A stretch of 64,000 nt of DNA from Brassica napus (GCF_020379485.1 NC_063446.1:10773597-10837596), one strand, 5' to 3'. Positions 10,474-22,377 are shown, counted from the stretch's first letter. Notes: generated from the letters alone by a model not told the origin. Translations and numbers: made by a program.

Positions 10474-11264
10474 ACTCAAGAGGATCTTCAACGACTACTC
10501 GATATTGGAGAGGTACGCGGCTTTCCGACGATGATAGGAAGCATCGATTGTATGCATTGGGAGTGGAAGAATTGCCTAACCGCTTGGAAAGGACAGTACA
10601 CACGTGGATCAGGAAAGCTGACAATTGTCTTGGAGGCTATTGCTTCACAAGATCTTTGGATATGGCACGCTTTTTTTGGTCCTCCAGGTACCTTAAATGA
10701 TATTAACGTCCTTGATCGGTCACCTGTTTTTGATGACATTTACCAAGGTCGAGCTCCAAGGGTAACGTACATGGTCAACGGACACCAATATGATTTGGCT
10801 TACTACCTCACGGACGGTATATATCCAAAATGGTCAACATTTATCCAATCTATCACACTCCCTCAAGGTTCTAAATCAGCGTTATTTGCTAAAGTTCAAG
10901 AAGCAACCCGAAAAGATGTGGAGCGTGCTTTTGGTGTATTGCAAGCTCGATTTGCGATGGTAAAAAACCCAGCTCTATCATTGGACAAGGAAAAAATAGG
11001 GAAGATTATGAGAGCATGTATCATACTACACAATATGATAGTCGAAAATGAACGAGGTGGATACACTCTGTACGATACATCGAAATTTGAAGAAGGAGAG
11101 TCGAGCAGAAGTTCACATGTAGAGCATATTAACAACATGCCTTCACATTTCGGTAATATGTTTGGTCTACGGAATCAGGTTCGAGATAGGCGTACACACG
11201 AAGCATTGAAAATGATTTAATCGAAAATATTTGGAATAAGTTTGGTAATGATGAAGATGTATAA
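10474..11264 (+). pseudogene. PIF/Harbinger DDE transposase (HARBI1-like), 5'-truncated
   Basis: Homology starts abruptly at 10474. The DDE_Tnp_4 core is visible: the first Asp in GSIDCMHWEWKN, the second in NDINVLDRSP, and the Glu in [12 protein letters not shown]. The helix-turn-helix N-terminus seen in element 2 is absent. A one-base loss near 11210 in a run of A closes the frame at 11220, although the expected C-terminal residues continue in another frame to 11264. Such transposases cut the element ends and insert at TAA/TTA sites, working with ORF1. This copy is unlikely to work. Confidence 0.9.
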
Positions 11265-12004
11265 TTATTGTATGTTTGCTTTTAATCATTGAATAAATAA
11301 AATTTTTAAATTTAAATGTTTTACAAATTTTATAATTTTAAATTCCTAAGGACTCCATATTGAGTAACACCATTGGGCATACATTTTAGAGTCAAATCCT
11401 TAACTATTCAAAAAGCAAAAAAAAATATATTATATTCCTAAGGACTCCAATGGTGGGCAACACCATTGGAGTTGCTCTAAGAACCACAGTTAAGAAACTG
11501 AGGTTAATCATAGTCTAAGTCTCTCAACAATAAGTAAAAGTTTTTTCTACAAAAAAAAACGTTTCTCACTTTTTCTACCATCTATCTCCTACTTTTTCTT
11601 ATTTTTATTATTATATTTGTTGAGGTACTTTTGATTTTTCAACCACTGCGGGTATTCTTTGATCGGCTTTAGGGTAGGTTTTTCTCTTAGGTTCTGAGAC
11701 GCGACGAGTCCTCTCTCTCTGATGTCGATTCTGATATGTCAGGGATCGTTTTGTGGTCTCGCCGGCCGAATCAAAACAGTGATATTCCGGGACGGCATCG
11801 GGACGCCGGAAGAGGTGGGAAAGAAAGTGTTATAGGTACGGAGACAGTGATGTCGACGTTTCTGTTTGCAAATCATTAGGTTGAATGGGGAGGAAGGATA
11901 ATAATGAAGCCATAATACTCAAGCACAAAACACAGCGTTCGACTTAATTATGGAACCAAATATGGAGAACCCAAATCAGACCAAACACCAAACCCTATAC
12001 GACA

Positions 12005-13134
12005 ATAATTTGGGATTCTTAACTCATGATCTGACATTTCTTTGTTTTTTTTTTTTTTTTACACTTTTCGGCTAAGAACAGACTTCTGTATCTTTTATGG
12101 GAAAAACGCCAAATAAATCATCAACTTTCAAAATTAGGCCAATAAAAGCCTCAACTAATTAGTAAGCCTTTTAAATCCCATATTTTTGAAATTTTCCCAT
12201 TTAAATCCCGAATTTACTTTGACCAAGCCATTTAACGCATCTTAAAAGTCAACTGTTAAAAATATATTAACATCGTTAAACATTGAGATTACATCGTTTT
12301 AGCCTAATGAAACTCTCCTTAAATCCCCAATTCTCAAACCCTAATTCCCAAAATTAGAGATTCTCTTTTTTTTTTCCCAAATCTAAATTCTTCTCATCAG
12401 TGCCAAACTTATGTTTTGATAAGAGAACGAAATTCTTTTTGATTACTTGTGTGTTTGTGAGGTTCTGAAACAGAAGCCTTTTTGGCTATTCTTTTGAATA
12501 TGGGTTGATGGTCTTTTATTGTTTGCGTTTCTGGTCAATTTTTCTCTTCGTGTTGAAATATGTTAAACTGTAGTTAAACATTGCGTAAGTGTTGCTAAAA
12601 AAAAAACATTACAGTTTACACTCTTTTAACTCATATTCAAATTCAAAGACAATGTAGCTACATTAACTTCAGTTATGTTGTGTTAGATCACTAGAACATA
12701 GCCGTGAGGTCCCACCTGTATATATGTTCCTCTTTTGCCTTGGCTTGAAAGTTGGTTGTGTTCTCGTTCATAATATCCAACTAAGTAAGGTTATTTGCAA
12801 TTATTTTTTTAAGGAAGTTTATGTTTAGGTCAATGTAGTTTTAATATCTAACGGTGTTAATATGTTTTTAACAGTTGACTTTTAAGGTGTGTTAAATGGT
12901 TTGGTCAACAGAAATTTGAGATTTAAATGAGAAAGTTTTTAAAATATGGGATTTAAAAGGCTTGCTAATTAGTTGAGGCTTTTATTGGCTTAATTTTGAA
13001 AGTTGAGGATTTATTTAGCAGTTTTTCCTATCTTTTATTTAAGAGCCGGTTATTAGTTTTTCTTAGTTAAAAACTAAAAAATGATTCTTAATCGAAGGTA
13101 AGAACCCCTTCCTAAAAACCCGAAATAATCATGG
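12005..13134 (+). mobile_element. second Tourist-like MITE copy, interrupted by a MULE
   Basis: The MITE body matches the other copies on both sides of the insert: TTCTTAACTCATGATCTGAC on the left, TTAGTTAAAAACTAAAAAAT and ATAATCATGG on the right, then TAA. The left end is degraded, so that border is approximate. A MULE occupies 12099-13029. Confidence 0.75.
12099..13029. mobile_element. non-autonomous Mutator-like element with ~200-bp inverted repeats
   Basis: The element is 931 bp long. Its two ends (12099-~12302 and ~12826-13029) are long inverted repeats, starting GGGAAAAACGCCAAATAAAT on the left and AGGAAAAACTGCTAAATAAA when the right end is read inward. A 9-bp target duplication ATCTTTTAT flanks it (12090-12098 and 13030-13038). 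Long inverted repeats with a 9-bp duplication are the hallmark of Mutator-like elements. The middle (12303-12825) has no open reading frame of note. Confidence 0.9.
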
Positions 13135-13681
13135 TAACAAATCGGATAAACGTGGGATCCACCCTAACAAAGAGATGCGACGTGGATAGGTTTACGAAAG
13201 AGTAAAATTTCTCCTATTATAATATAAATTTAATAAAAAGCTAATAAAAAAGAAAGAGAAAAGAGAGAGAAAACTTGTATTTCAAATAAAGACCGGATAA
13301 AATCTGTCTAGAATCTCTCTTAACTACAAGTCTTCTTTGTAGAGGTTTTATTTTCTGTTTCAAATTTAAATTTAATTATTTCATAAATACATAATACTAG
13401 TAATAATACTTTATAGAAGATAAACTGTAATCTTACCGTTAAGATTGCTCTTAAGTCTAGGAAGTTATGTTTTTTAATGATATTTATTGAACTTTTTCTG
13501 TTAAACATTTATCCTATCATAAATGGTTTTGACTTATGACAGATAATGAATAAAAAAACTGTTTTAATGTTTTAACTTGTTTTAATTATTCAACGACAAT
13601 TATATCTAAAAAGTAACGGATTGTTTTGTACCAAACCATAAACCAGAGTAGTCCCTGATTAACAGTTTAGCTTTCATGTTA

Positions 13682-13919
13682 CTCCCTCCGTTTCATATTA
13701 ATAATCGTTTTAGAGAATTTTTTTTGTTCCAAAATAAATGTCGTTTTCGATTTTCAATGCTAGTCTTATGCAAAATTTATTTTTCTATTGGTTGAAATAT
13801 GTTTAGATGTATAGGTAATAGTATTTTTTTATAGAAAATGTATAAAATTAATTGTTTCTTTAATCCGTGTGCCGAAACCTAAAACTGACACTTATAATAA
13901 AATAATGAAACAGAGAGAG
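13682..13919. mobile_element. Stowaway-like MITE (CTCCCTCCGT ends)
   Basis: It starts CTCCCTCCGTTTCAT and ends ATGAAACAGAGAGAG, flanked by TA on each side. The CTCCCTCCGT end with a TA duplication is typical of Stowaway/Tc1-Mariner-type MITEs. The right end has drifted from the perfect inverted repeat. Confidence 0.85.
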
Positions 13920-14148
13920 TATGTCCTGTCCTATCTTCGCTGTAAGCTAAAAAGACTACCATAATTCTTAACCAAATCCTTCAATTTAAATATCAGAAGA
14001 GTTGAGTATAACCATCATTACGCTTCTGGGATACAATCAGAGAGGACACTGTTGAGGAGATTCAAGAATAAAAACGCTAATATTCTTGGAATTAGATTCT
14101 TATAGATAAAAGAATTAGACTCAGCAACAACTCTTAGATCCCAGAAAA

Positions 14149-17048
14149 ATGGAGTTCTCTTCTCTGATTGTATCAAATCATAGAAAGCATATTGCACTTG
14201 TGTTCATTTGTTTAGTATTAATCTTGAAGATAGCCTTTGTTTCTTCTGACAATCAGGAGAGCCAGGTACGTTATAAATGGTCGATTTATTTATCTAAAAT
14301 TTGTGCTATTTTAATATTTTCGGTGATGGTATATATATATATAGATTTACACGGTCCATTTGGGTGAGAGGCAACATGATGATCCTAAACTTGTTACTGA
14401 TTCACATCATGATATCCTCAGATCGCTTCTTGGAAGGTAATTTAATCATGTGCATTTGGTGTATTCTTCCCGAAGATGCATGAATGTTGTGCGGAAAACA
14501 TTGGGTTATGATCATTTGAAATATTTTGACTGATGATGCAGCAAAAAAGCTTCCCGTGAGTCTATGATTTATAGTTACAGGCATGGCTTCTCAGGCTTTG
14601 CAGCGAAGCTCACACCACCTCAAGCAAGGGAACTCTCAGGTAAAATTTGATGCCTTAGAAGCGTGTTGCACAAGAATTAGGTCAAACTCGGAAACATTTC
14701 TAATTAAAATATTCACTTTGGATTCTGTAATAGAGCATCCGGATGTTGTTCATGTGACGAGAAGCAAGTATATGAAGCTGGCAACAACAAGGGTGAGTGA
14801 TTACTTGGGACTCACTCGAACCACTCCAACTGGTCTCGTCCATGAAACTGACATGGGAAGTGGAGCAATCATAGGAATCCTGGACACAGGAATATGGCCA
14901 GATTCAAAGTCATTCAGTGACAACGGTCTTGGACCAATCCCGGCACGTTGGAAAGGAAAATGTGTTTCAGGAGAATGGTTCAACGCATCATCAAACTGCA
15001 ACAGAAAGTTGATAGGAGCTAGATACTACGCAAAGGGTCTCCTCGAAAATTACAATGGGACATACGATGCGGCGGAGAAAGGCGAGGTCATGTCCCCATT
15101 GGACGTAACCGGTCACGGGACCCATTGTGCATCGATCGCCGCGGGTTCTTTCGTCCAGGACGCAAGCTTCTTAGGTCTAGGCTCGGGAACCGCCAGAGGC
15201 AGCGCCCCGCGAGCCCGCATAGCTTCTTACAAAGTTTGTTGGAGCAAAGAGGTGTGTTACGCACCGGATATTTTAAAGGCCATGGATCACGCCATTCGAG
15301 ATGGCGTCGATGTTATATCGATGTCGCTAGGATCCACGATACCGCTTGATTTCGAGGTTGATAGAAGTGATTTCGCTATTGGTGCTTTCCACGCCGTTAT
15401 GAAGGGGATTCCCGTGGTATGCGCTGGCGGGAACGATGGTCCCCATTCGCAAACCGTCTCGAACGTTGCTCCGTGGATCATAACGGTCGCGGCTACGACC
15501 ATGGACCGAGAGTTCTTCACGCCCATCACTCTTGGAAACAATGTAACCGTACTGGTACGTGTGCTTGTGATCACAATAAAACCGTTGTAGCTGGCCGTTT
15601 CATTTAACTCTCTATTTTGTGTGGGGTATCATTCTCAGGGTCAAGAATCTCTATACACGGGAAAAGAAGTCGGATTCGCTGATATTGTTTACTTGGAAGA
15701 CTTGACAAAAAATGATTTTCTAGCCGGTAAAGCTAAGGGCAAAATCTTGTTTGCCTTCCAAATAGAAAATTCATTAGATATTGAAGAATATGCAAAATCT
15801 AATGGCGTTGTTGGCGTCATTATTGCGTCGAATCCATACGACCATATAGCACCGGGCACCACGGATATCCCTTATGTCTACGTAGACTTTGAAATTGGGA
15901 TGGACATTATGTTGTATTTCAAAACAGCCAAGTAAGTTTCTCCTCATTTCTCTATATGTAAGAATTCTTTTTGATGTAACGGAGTTTTATTTTATTGTAA
16001 TGATTTTCCGAAGATTTCCAAAAGCTAAGATCAGCCCTACCAAGTCATTCGTTGGCCGACCCTTCTCGACCAAGGTCGCAAGATTTTCGTCTAGAGGTCC
16101 CAATTCAATATCTCCTGCCATTCTCAAGGTGAACTATGAGCTCCTTACTTACTTACTTTTTGCTCTCTTAATTACATTCAGTTGTACTGAAGTTGGCTTG
16201 TGGTTTTAAGTACAGCCTGATATAGCAGCACCAGGTTCAGGTATACTTGCAGCCGTACCATCAGAAGAAGGATACGGATTCAAGTCGGGGACATCGATGG
16301 CTACACCTGTTGTTTCAGGAATAGTCGCACTTCTTAGACAAAAACGCCCTGACTGGTCTCCTGCTGCAATCCGATCCGCTCTCGTCACAACCGGTAAACA
16401 TACATTTACTTTTCATTCACGCAAATATATTTGTTTCTTGCTCCCGAAGAAATACGTTGTGAGTGACTGATAAACATCGCAGCATTACAAACGGACCCAT
16501 TCGGAGAGCCTATTTCAGCGGAGGGTTCCCCGCGTAAACTTGCTAGCCCGTTTGACTTCGGAGGCGGTCTGGTGAACCCGGGGAAAGTAGCAGACCCGGG
16601 ACTTGTCTACGACATGGGCTACGATGAATATGTTCACTACTTGTGCTCCGCAGGCTACGAAAATAAATCCATCTCAAAACTACTTGGAAAAATATACACT
16701 TGCCCTTCTCCAACTCCATCCATGCTTGATGTCAACGTGCCTTCCATCACGATTCCATACCTCAATGAAGAGATCATTATAACTAGAACTGTGACCAATG
16801 TTGGACCGGTTGGTTCGGTTTACAAAGCTGTGATCGAAGCGCCTCTCGGTATTAAACTTCAGGTGGGTCCTGAGACTCTAGAGTTTGGTCCCAACACCAA
16901 GAAGATTACATTTACGGTGAAAGTCTCCACGACTCATCGATGGAATACTGATTATAACTTTGGGAGCTTGACTTGGACTGATAATGGAGCTCACAATGTT
17001 AGAATACCTCTTTCTGTGAGAACAAGATTTTCTAACTTGAAGATATAA
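14149..17048 (+). CDS. subtilisin-like serine protease (subtilase, S8A, SBT3-like)
   Basis: Eight exons: 14149-14265, 14345-14436, 14542-14639, 14734-15554, 15639-15931, 16014-16128, 16216-16393, 16483-17048; 2280 nt, 759 residues, no stop. The order of parts is a signal-anchor-like N-terminus ([20 protein letters not shown]), the I9 inhibitor prodomain ([13 protein letters not shown] to HPDVVHV), and the S8 domain. The catalytic Asp is in [10 protein letters not shown], His in GHGTHCAS and Ser in SGTSMATP. A protease-associated insertion lies between His and Ser (exon 5), and an Fn3-like domain at the C-terminus ([16 protein letters not shown]). Subtilases are secreted and cleave wall or peptide-hormone precursors; no specific substrate can be read here. 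The length is normal and the gene looks intact. Confidence 0.93.
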
Positions 17049-19170
17049 CAAAATTATTAATATTATCGAATAATAATTATAAAATTATACCAATGTGTAT
17101 TTGCATTCGTTATCTATCGGAACGCAATGTCAATGTGACAATGATGAATCGTATAATATTTATGTTTATAATAATGTCCAGACTGCGGAAATGATTTGTG
17201 GGTTAGGACTTTCATACTTTTTATAAATAGGTCTTTTTTCTTCTTTTTTATCGGCTATAAATACAAGATAAACTCTCTAAAATAATACTTCATGAATTAA
17301 TAAGACAATAAATAAATAATTATTTCAGTGTTAAATTGGGATACGTTCAGAACTTTCCAAGGAGCTAGCAGGAATGAAGAGTTCTACACTCTCCCTTTTA
17401 ACCTCAACCGCTTCTTCCCTCCTTCATAAGTGTTACTCTTTCTTTGTTTCTTTTTGTTTACCAAGAGTTTCTGTTGTGTGTGACTTATCATCACCACCAA
17501 TATTAATTTACCTAATGAAAATATCATTTTTTTGAATCATTTCAATATCTAACACTTCTTAAAGACCTTATCTTCAGAATCTAATTTTGGTTGGGTGGCA
17601 ATAGAGCTTGCTGCCAAAAAAGATTCCATGTTACACAATTAGTGATTCATATTTGCTTCTTTCTTCTTCATAACATTATCTGGTTCATTTAGGAGATTAC
17701 TATTTATTTTTTGGTTAGTCTGTAATGGTTTTACCGGTTTAGTAGGCTCACGTTAATCCCCTCGGCAAGGTAATTCGAATTATTATTATTTTTGGTCGAA
17801 AATCAAATATGAATTCGTAGTTGTATATAATTTTTTTTCCTAACAATATATAGAATATTGAGGATAAGAACCAGGCCGGCTTAGACAGGAGCACAAGCTA
17901 TCCTATTTTTTTGATCCAATTTGTTACCCCCATATTTCTTAATGAATAAGAACCCAATTTTTTACAAAAATACATGCATTTGCATATGAAAAATAAAAAA
18001 AGGATCGCAAATTCTTTTATATGAAAGTATTTTTAATTTATAACAGTTTTATTTTTCAAAATAGTTTTGGTATTTAAAAAAAATATCTATCAGATTTTTT
18101 TTAAAAAAATATTAATTTAAAAATTAAATTTTTTTTTGCCTCAAGGTCTATGACACTAAAGCCATGCCTTGATAAGATCAATACTCATGACTCATAAGCA
18201 TGCCTCAAGATGGTGTTTAACTGTATTTATCTTAATTTAACTTTCTAATAGTAATAATATTTATTTTCCTTTTTCCAAAAAAAAAATTGATTTACTAAAT
18301 TGATTAATTTATTTTAATTAAAATGTCTTAAATTTATTATTTTATTTAACTATTTTTCCTCTGTTATTGGTTTTTTACTCAAAATATGTATACACAATAA
18401 CTGATTGACAAATGTTTGATGAAAAATGGTAAGGAGTAGATAATAAAGGTATTTTTATTCCTACCTTATATAAAATTAATTTGCATAATGTATTAGTTGC
18501 CAATTTACTTTTGTATTTATAGGATAAAAACTGTCACTTCACCACATAATTAAAATGAATTAGAGTTGATAATAGTTGTTCTCATCTTCCCCAAACATTT
18601 TATGTTATTATCTTGTATCTATTTTTATATAGAAAAGGGTACCGAACTCTCTTGTGTGAGCTCATCCTTAAAATGTTTTAAAGAAAGAGACTTTCATTAA
18701 CTCAATAAAATATCTACGCAATGGTATTTTCGTTTAACTGACTAAAATCTAGCTGAAGCGTCTTATCAAAGAAGAAACACAAACTGAAACCGAAGAGCAA
18801 CAGATTAGAGAGCATTTGTAGCGGCGCTCATCCGTTTCCGGCAAAGGGTTTAGATTCAATTGTCTGATTTATCATTCTTCTGAAATAAAAACGAAACCTT
18901 GTTGAGATTTGTTGTTCTCAGACATAAAGTTCGTTGCTTTCCTCTCATTTGTCACTCACCTGGATCTTGATTCTGGTAAAGGTTCGATTTTTATTGTACT
19001 TTACGACTCTGCTTAACAGTAATTTGAGCATGTTCTAGCTATTACAGGTTTTTTCAGTTTTGGGTTTATGTCCAACTCTTTGCCTGATACAATCATTCTT
19101 GATCTCCTACTTTGTAGGAACTTGGGAGTTCTTGAACTAAAACCGCTCCTCGTTTGTTTTTGGTGTATAT
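17049..19170. other. spacer and probable 5' UTR of the RING-CH gene
   Basis: The spacer is A/T-rich. A short exon-like ORF at about 17374 (MKSSTLSLLTSTASSLLHK) has no recognisable continuation. Sequence from about 18780 (GAAACACAAACTGAAACCGA) to 19170 looks like the leader of the RING-CH gene, probably with a leader intron. Nothing else is supported. Confidence 0.45.
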
Positions 19171-19950
19171 ATGAATGAAATGGACACGAAAAGTTGTTCA
19201 AAATCGATCACTGTTTGTGAAAGTTCGAGTGGATCTGTGCCTGAGGCTGTGATTGTAGTCTCTGGTCTCAACAGTGACTCTGTCTCAAACCATGTATTGA
19301 TCGAAGAGCAAAAAGAGAATGATTCAAGAATGGGGAAAGATGGTGTTGGATGCAGTAACGTTTCAGTGCATGCTGTTCACGAGGAAGTTGCAAATAACGT
19401 TACTGCGGTAAGCTGTCACGAGAGTGATGCTTCAACAAAAGAAAAGGCCAAGGAGTTTCACGTGGTAGATCTGAGCGGTGAAGGAGAAAGTGATAACGGG
19501 CAAAGAATCTGCAGGATCTGTCATTTTGGTTCTGATCAAACGCCGGATAGAGTTTCTGGCAAGTCAGTAAGTGTAGACTTGATTGAGATTGGTTGCAAAT
19601 GCAAGAACGAGCTTGGCCTTGCCCATTTTCATTGCGCTGAAGCTTGGTTTAAGCTCAGAGGAAACAGGTAACTTATTCAGCTCCTCTACAAGATTCAGCA
19701 TTAAGTCAAATTTGATGTAATCTCTGTTTTCTTTTTTTGTAGTGTATGTGAAATCTGCGGTTCTTCAGCACTGAATGTTCCAGTAAGGTTGACGGAGGAG
19801 GAGTGGAGCGAAATAAGGGACGGTACAACGGATGAAGGAAGAAGACGTGGAAGTGGACAATCTTGCTGCATTTTCATGGTTTTTCTGCTTACTATCATTC
19901 TGCTTCATTGGTTTTTCAAGAAGATGAGTGGTTACTACCAAAACACATAA
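19171..19950 (+). CDS. RING-CH (RINGv) membrane protein, probable E3 ubiquitin ligase
   Basis: Two exons, 19171-19667 and 19743-19950, give 705 nt, 234 residues. Residues about 112-178 form a C4HC3 RING-CH domain: CRIC, CKC, HFHC and CEIC carry the eight ligands, with the intron inside the domain just before SVCEIC. One hydrophobic segment near the C-terminus (CCIFMVFLLTIILLHWFF) should anchor it in a membrane with the RING facing the cytosol. The N-terminal ~105 residues are acidic and low in structure. RING-CH proteins transfer ubiquitin with an E2; the target is unknown. An in-frame Met four codons into the protein is an alternative start. Its position upstream of the MIR399 cluster resembles Arabidopsis At2g34200 from memory. 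Confidence 0.88.
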
Positions 19951-20762
19951 AATTAATTTGTTAGTTAATAAGCATATATGTTTGTAACTTGTACATCCTA
20001 TTCTGACCCTAGACTATATGGAAACAGAAGAAGATAGAATATAATTTCTTTAGATCAAACTCTGGTTAAGAATTTTAATAAATGGCCAAGTCAGAGTTTT
20101 TTTTACTCTTCATTAGTAGAACAAAACCATTTTCTGAAATATGTTTTATGGCTTCAGACTTAAACATAGTGTGTGTTTTTTTCCTTCAAACAATCAAGAA
20201 GGGCGTTCATCTCATCATGTATTCATGTGTCCATGCCTTACATATGGGCCAATGTGGTTTACATGTGATTATATCCCCAAACATAAACGCATGGCCGGTC
20301 TTGGACATGGACAAATAAAAGCACATGGTCCTCAAAATTTTAAAAATAATTTACATAAATATAAGCTCTAAATTTATGAAGGATTTTTTATATAGTAATC
20401 GTCTTTTTTTTTTTTTTGAACAAATATATATAGTAATCGTCTATGCTTCTCAAATTTTATAAAAGAAACACTTTTTGTTAATTTTTTATTAAATTATTTA
20501 TAATCTCTAAAATTTTAGGACCATATGTTCTACAAACGTTCTATAGATTGTTTTGAGTAATACCACAGCAACGAACATAACTGGATTGCATGATAGTTTA
20601 AGAACCGGAAATTGATCCATACACTTGATGACTAATAAAATAACAATTTCCACAAAGGAAAGGTAAAAAACCTTGCTTATTAGACCAAGAAAAAACACCT
20701 TGCCTTTTGCCAAAAAAAAAAAAAAAACCTTGCCTAAAGATATCAGAAGATATATTGTGTTT
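19951..20762. other. 3' UTR of RING-CH gene and spacer
   Basis: 3' untranslated sequence, then A/T-rich spacer with poly-T at 20404-20419. No coding region is supported. The minus-strand pri-miR399d transcript probably runs into this area. Confidence 0.45.
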
Positions 20763-20876
20763 GCATGGGATGAATTGCGGGGCAAATCTCCTTTGGCAGA
20801 GAAACATTTTGCTTTCATCTCAAGCAATGCCAAAATCATCTGCCATAAGAGTATTCGCCCAGTAATGCAGCCATAC
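20763..20876 (-). ncRNA. MIR399d: MIR399d-like microRNA precursor
   Basis: The minus strand folds into a hairpin. The mature sequence is on the 3' arm at plus-strand 20778-20798 and begins TGCCAAAGGAGA, then TTTGCCCCG, the miR399d sequence as I remember it. The partner strand on the 5' arm is at 20839-20860 (GGGCGAATACTC, then TTATGGCAGA). Pairing continues below the duplex (GTATGGCTGCATTAC against GCATGGGATGAATTGC in matching sense). miR399 cleaves PHO2/UBC24 mRNA and so raises phosphate uptake during starvation. The gene points away from MIR399e with a P1BS motif and a TATA box upstream (21017-21024 and 20985-20992). Confidence 0.87.
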
Positions 20877-20984
20877 ATTGATGATCTCTCTTTTTTCACA
20901 ACATCTACAATACTTTTTTATGTCTTCTTACTGTTTCGCTCACTTATATCTGAGTTATTGTAAACTCATGCTGGACTAGCAAAG

Positions 20985-21024
20985 TATATATAGTTGAAGA
21001 AAGTGCATAAATAAAAGCATATTC
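20985..21024 (-). promoter_or_regulatory. MIR399d promoter: P1BS and TATA box
   Basis: The P1BS motif GCATATTC (GNATATNC) is at 21017-21024 and TATATATA at 20985-20992, 24 bp apart, about 110 bp upstream of the minus-strand hairpin. P1BS is the binding site of PHR1, the main phosphate-starvation regulator. Confidence 0.7.
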
Positions 21025-21237
21025 CGTGGCAGATCCCATGTTTCATAGAGCATATGTGTATAGTATAATCCTAAAGACCAACCCCTTCATGCGGTCCTCA
21101 TGCTTCTGATTCGGACTTTAACATCCCAATTTACCAGGCCTTTTTTTTAAAAAAAATATCAGAATTGCAAAATACTTTGCTTGTGAATTGTATACCAAGT
21201 TTTGTGGATTCATGTTTCTAATAGGAATTGTCCCATA

Positions 21238-21269
21238 GTATATGCTCTTTGTATCAAGGTTTATAAATA
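21238..21269 (+). promoter_or_regulatory. MIR399e promoter: P1BS and TATA box
   Basis: P1BS GTATATGC at 21238-21245 is followed by TATAAATA at 21262-21269. The hairpin begins about 75 bp further on. This P1BS is 213 bp from the MIR399d one, so d and e are divergently arranged. Confidence 0.7.
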
Positions 21270-21339
21270 CGTTACATAGTTTGATTTTTTTCATTTGAAG
21301 CAGTCAAGTGAGAGAGGGGGAAAAGACTAACATTTGGTA

Positions 21340-21445
21340 GAAAAACATTACAGGGTGAATCCTCTATTGGCAGGAGACGCTGATGACTATACATTTTGTC
21401 ATCATTTTCCTCTGCCAAAGGATTTTGCCTCGCAATTTTTTAATA
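21340..21445 (+). ncRNA. MIR399e: MIR399e-like precursor with altered mature sequence
   Basis: The 5' arm at 21353-21374 (GGGTGAATCC, then TCTATTGGCAGG) pairs with the 3' arm at 21413-21432, which reads TGCCAAAGGATTTTGCCTCG. This is like miR399e, but two central bases are replaced by one, giving a 20-base match. The change lies at about positions 11-12, next to the normal slicing site (between 10 and 11). The loop is short and A/T-rich (ATGACTATACATTTTGTCAT pairs internally). It may be a diverged or decaying MIR399e. Its promoter still has P1BS and a TATA box. Confidence 0.8.
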
Positions 21446-22377
21446 CCTTTATTCATTTCTTCAATCTACTAGACCAAGGTTCTCACTCTAATGATGTGTG
21501 TTAGAGTCGTCGCTATACTCTAAATTCTGAAACTTTGATATATAATGTATGTTGTTGACCAAAAAAGAAGAATGTATTCATATAGATAAAGAAAGAAACT
21601 AAAAATTGTCATCCAGTGATCGATGTTATTGAGGTAGATTATATATTGTTACCAAATACGTACATTTACGATTTGTTATCAATGCAGTAAACACAAACTA
21701 TATTGTCGAATATTCTACTGTGAACAATCAACTCCATTCTTTTAGTTCGAACCTTATCTCTTTGATAGGGGCTTTCACACAATTAACCAAAGAATGCTCT
21801 CAATCATAAAGAGAATCCAAAACCAAGTTCAAAAGTCAAGTTAAAACGATAGAACGGTTTTACAGTTTTCATCATAACACTTTGAAATCTAACTTCTTCT
21901 TTTGAAAAGTGGAATCTAACATGTTTCTGAAACAGAATTGTCATAAAAATAGTTTAGACGTTTAGGGAACCTTATGTTCGATTAATTTGTGGAGAGAACT
22001 GTTGATTGCCTCTAACTATATACCTTTTACGATATTTCTAGTTGGCTACATCTGTCGTCATAAATTTTGCTAACAAGAAAAAGAAGAACAAACGGTTAGA
22101 TACTATTCTAAAGCAAATATATATGTGTCGTCAAACTAATAATCAAGCACACTATCATGCAAGCTAATGTTTGTTGTACTTGGATATATCATATACTTAA
22201 TGAATATGCTTTCAGTGCATGCCTCTGAGGCATATGGTTAACTTTCATTTTGGCTTTTTTCAAAGCAATATAAATCGTAAAATCTCAAAATTGAGTCAAC
22301 TGATACAAGAATATATACGATATATATAAAGTATGACATTTTATTGAAGTAATTATATTCGACATAGTGACATACTA
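21446..22377. other. spacer between MIR399e and the MITE pair
   Basis: A/T-rich sequence with no coding signal. A further P1BS-like GAATATGC is at 22202-22209, far from any hairpin. Confidence 0.4.

Larger units (their letters stand above)
7844..11477 (+). mobile_element. PIF/Harbinger element 1 with GRF gene, ORF1 remnant and transposase remnant
   Basis: It is bounded by TAA on both sides (7841-7843 and 11478-11480). The 3' end reads inward as GAGCAACTCCAATGGTG and the 5' end as GACCAGCTGCAACGCAGG; the same two end types occur in element 2 at 50574-55153. Contents in order, all plus strand: a 120-bp tandem repeat, an intact three-exon GRF zinc-finger gene, a collapsed ORF1, and a 5'-truncated DDE transposase. 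The element is probably immobile by itself because its transposase lacks the N-terminus and has a frameshift. Confidence 0.88.
7670..11515 (+). mobile_element. Tourist-like MITE, interrupted by a PIF/Harbinger element
   Basis: The MITE begins GAGCATGATTGACCC (7670) and ends GGTTAATCATAGTC (11515), with the target duplication TAA at 7667-7669 and 11516-11518. Its own sequence is 7670-7843 plus 11481-11515, about 209 bp. The interior holds a short palindrome (TTCTTAGTTAAAATCTAAGAA). The same family recurs at about 12005-13134, 22378-22590 and 22693-22874. The TAA duplication and short inverted ends fit a Tourist/Harbinger-type non-autonomous element. The larger Harbinger element (7844-11477) landed in a TAA inside it. 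Confidence 0.85.

Noticed and set aside
17374..17535. Short ORF MKSSTLSLLTSTASSLLHK
   Set aside because: The start resembles a targeting peptide, but the frame soon becomes low-complexity and no continuation or family was seen.
22202..22209. Fourth P1BS-like GAATATGC
   Set aside because: It is more than 700 bp from any hairpin with no TATA box in place, so it is likely a chance match.
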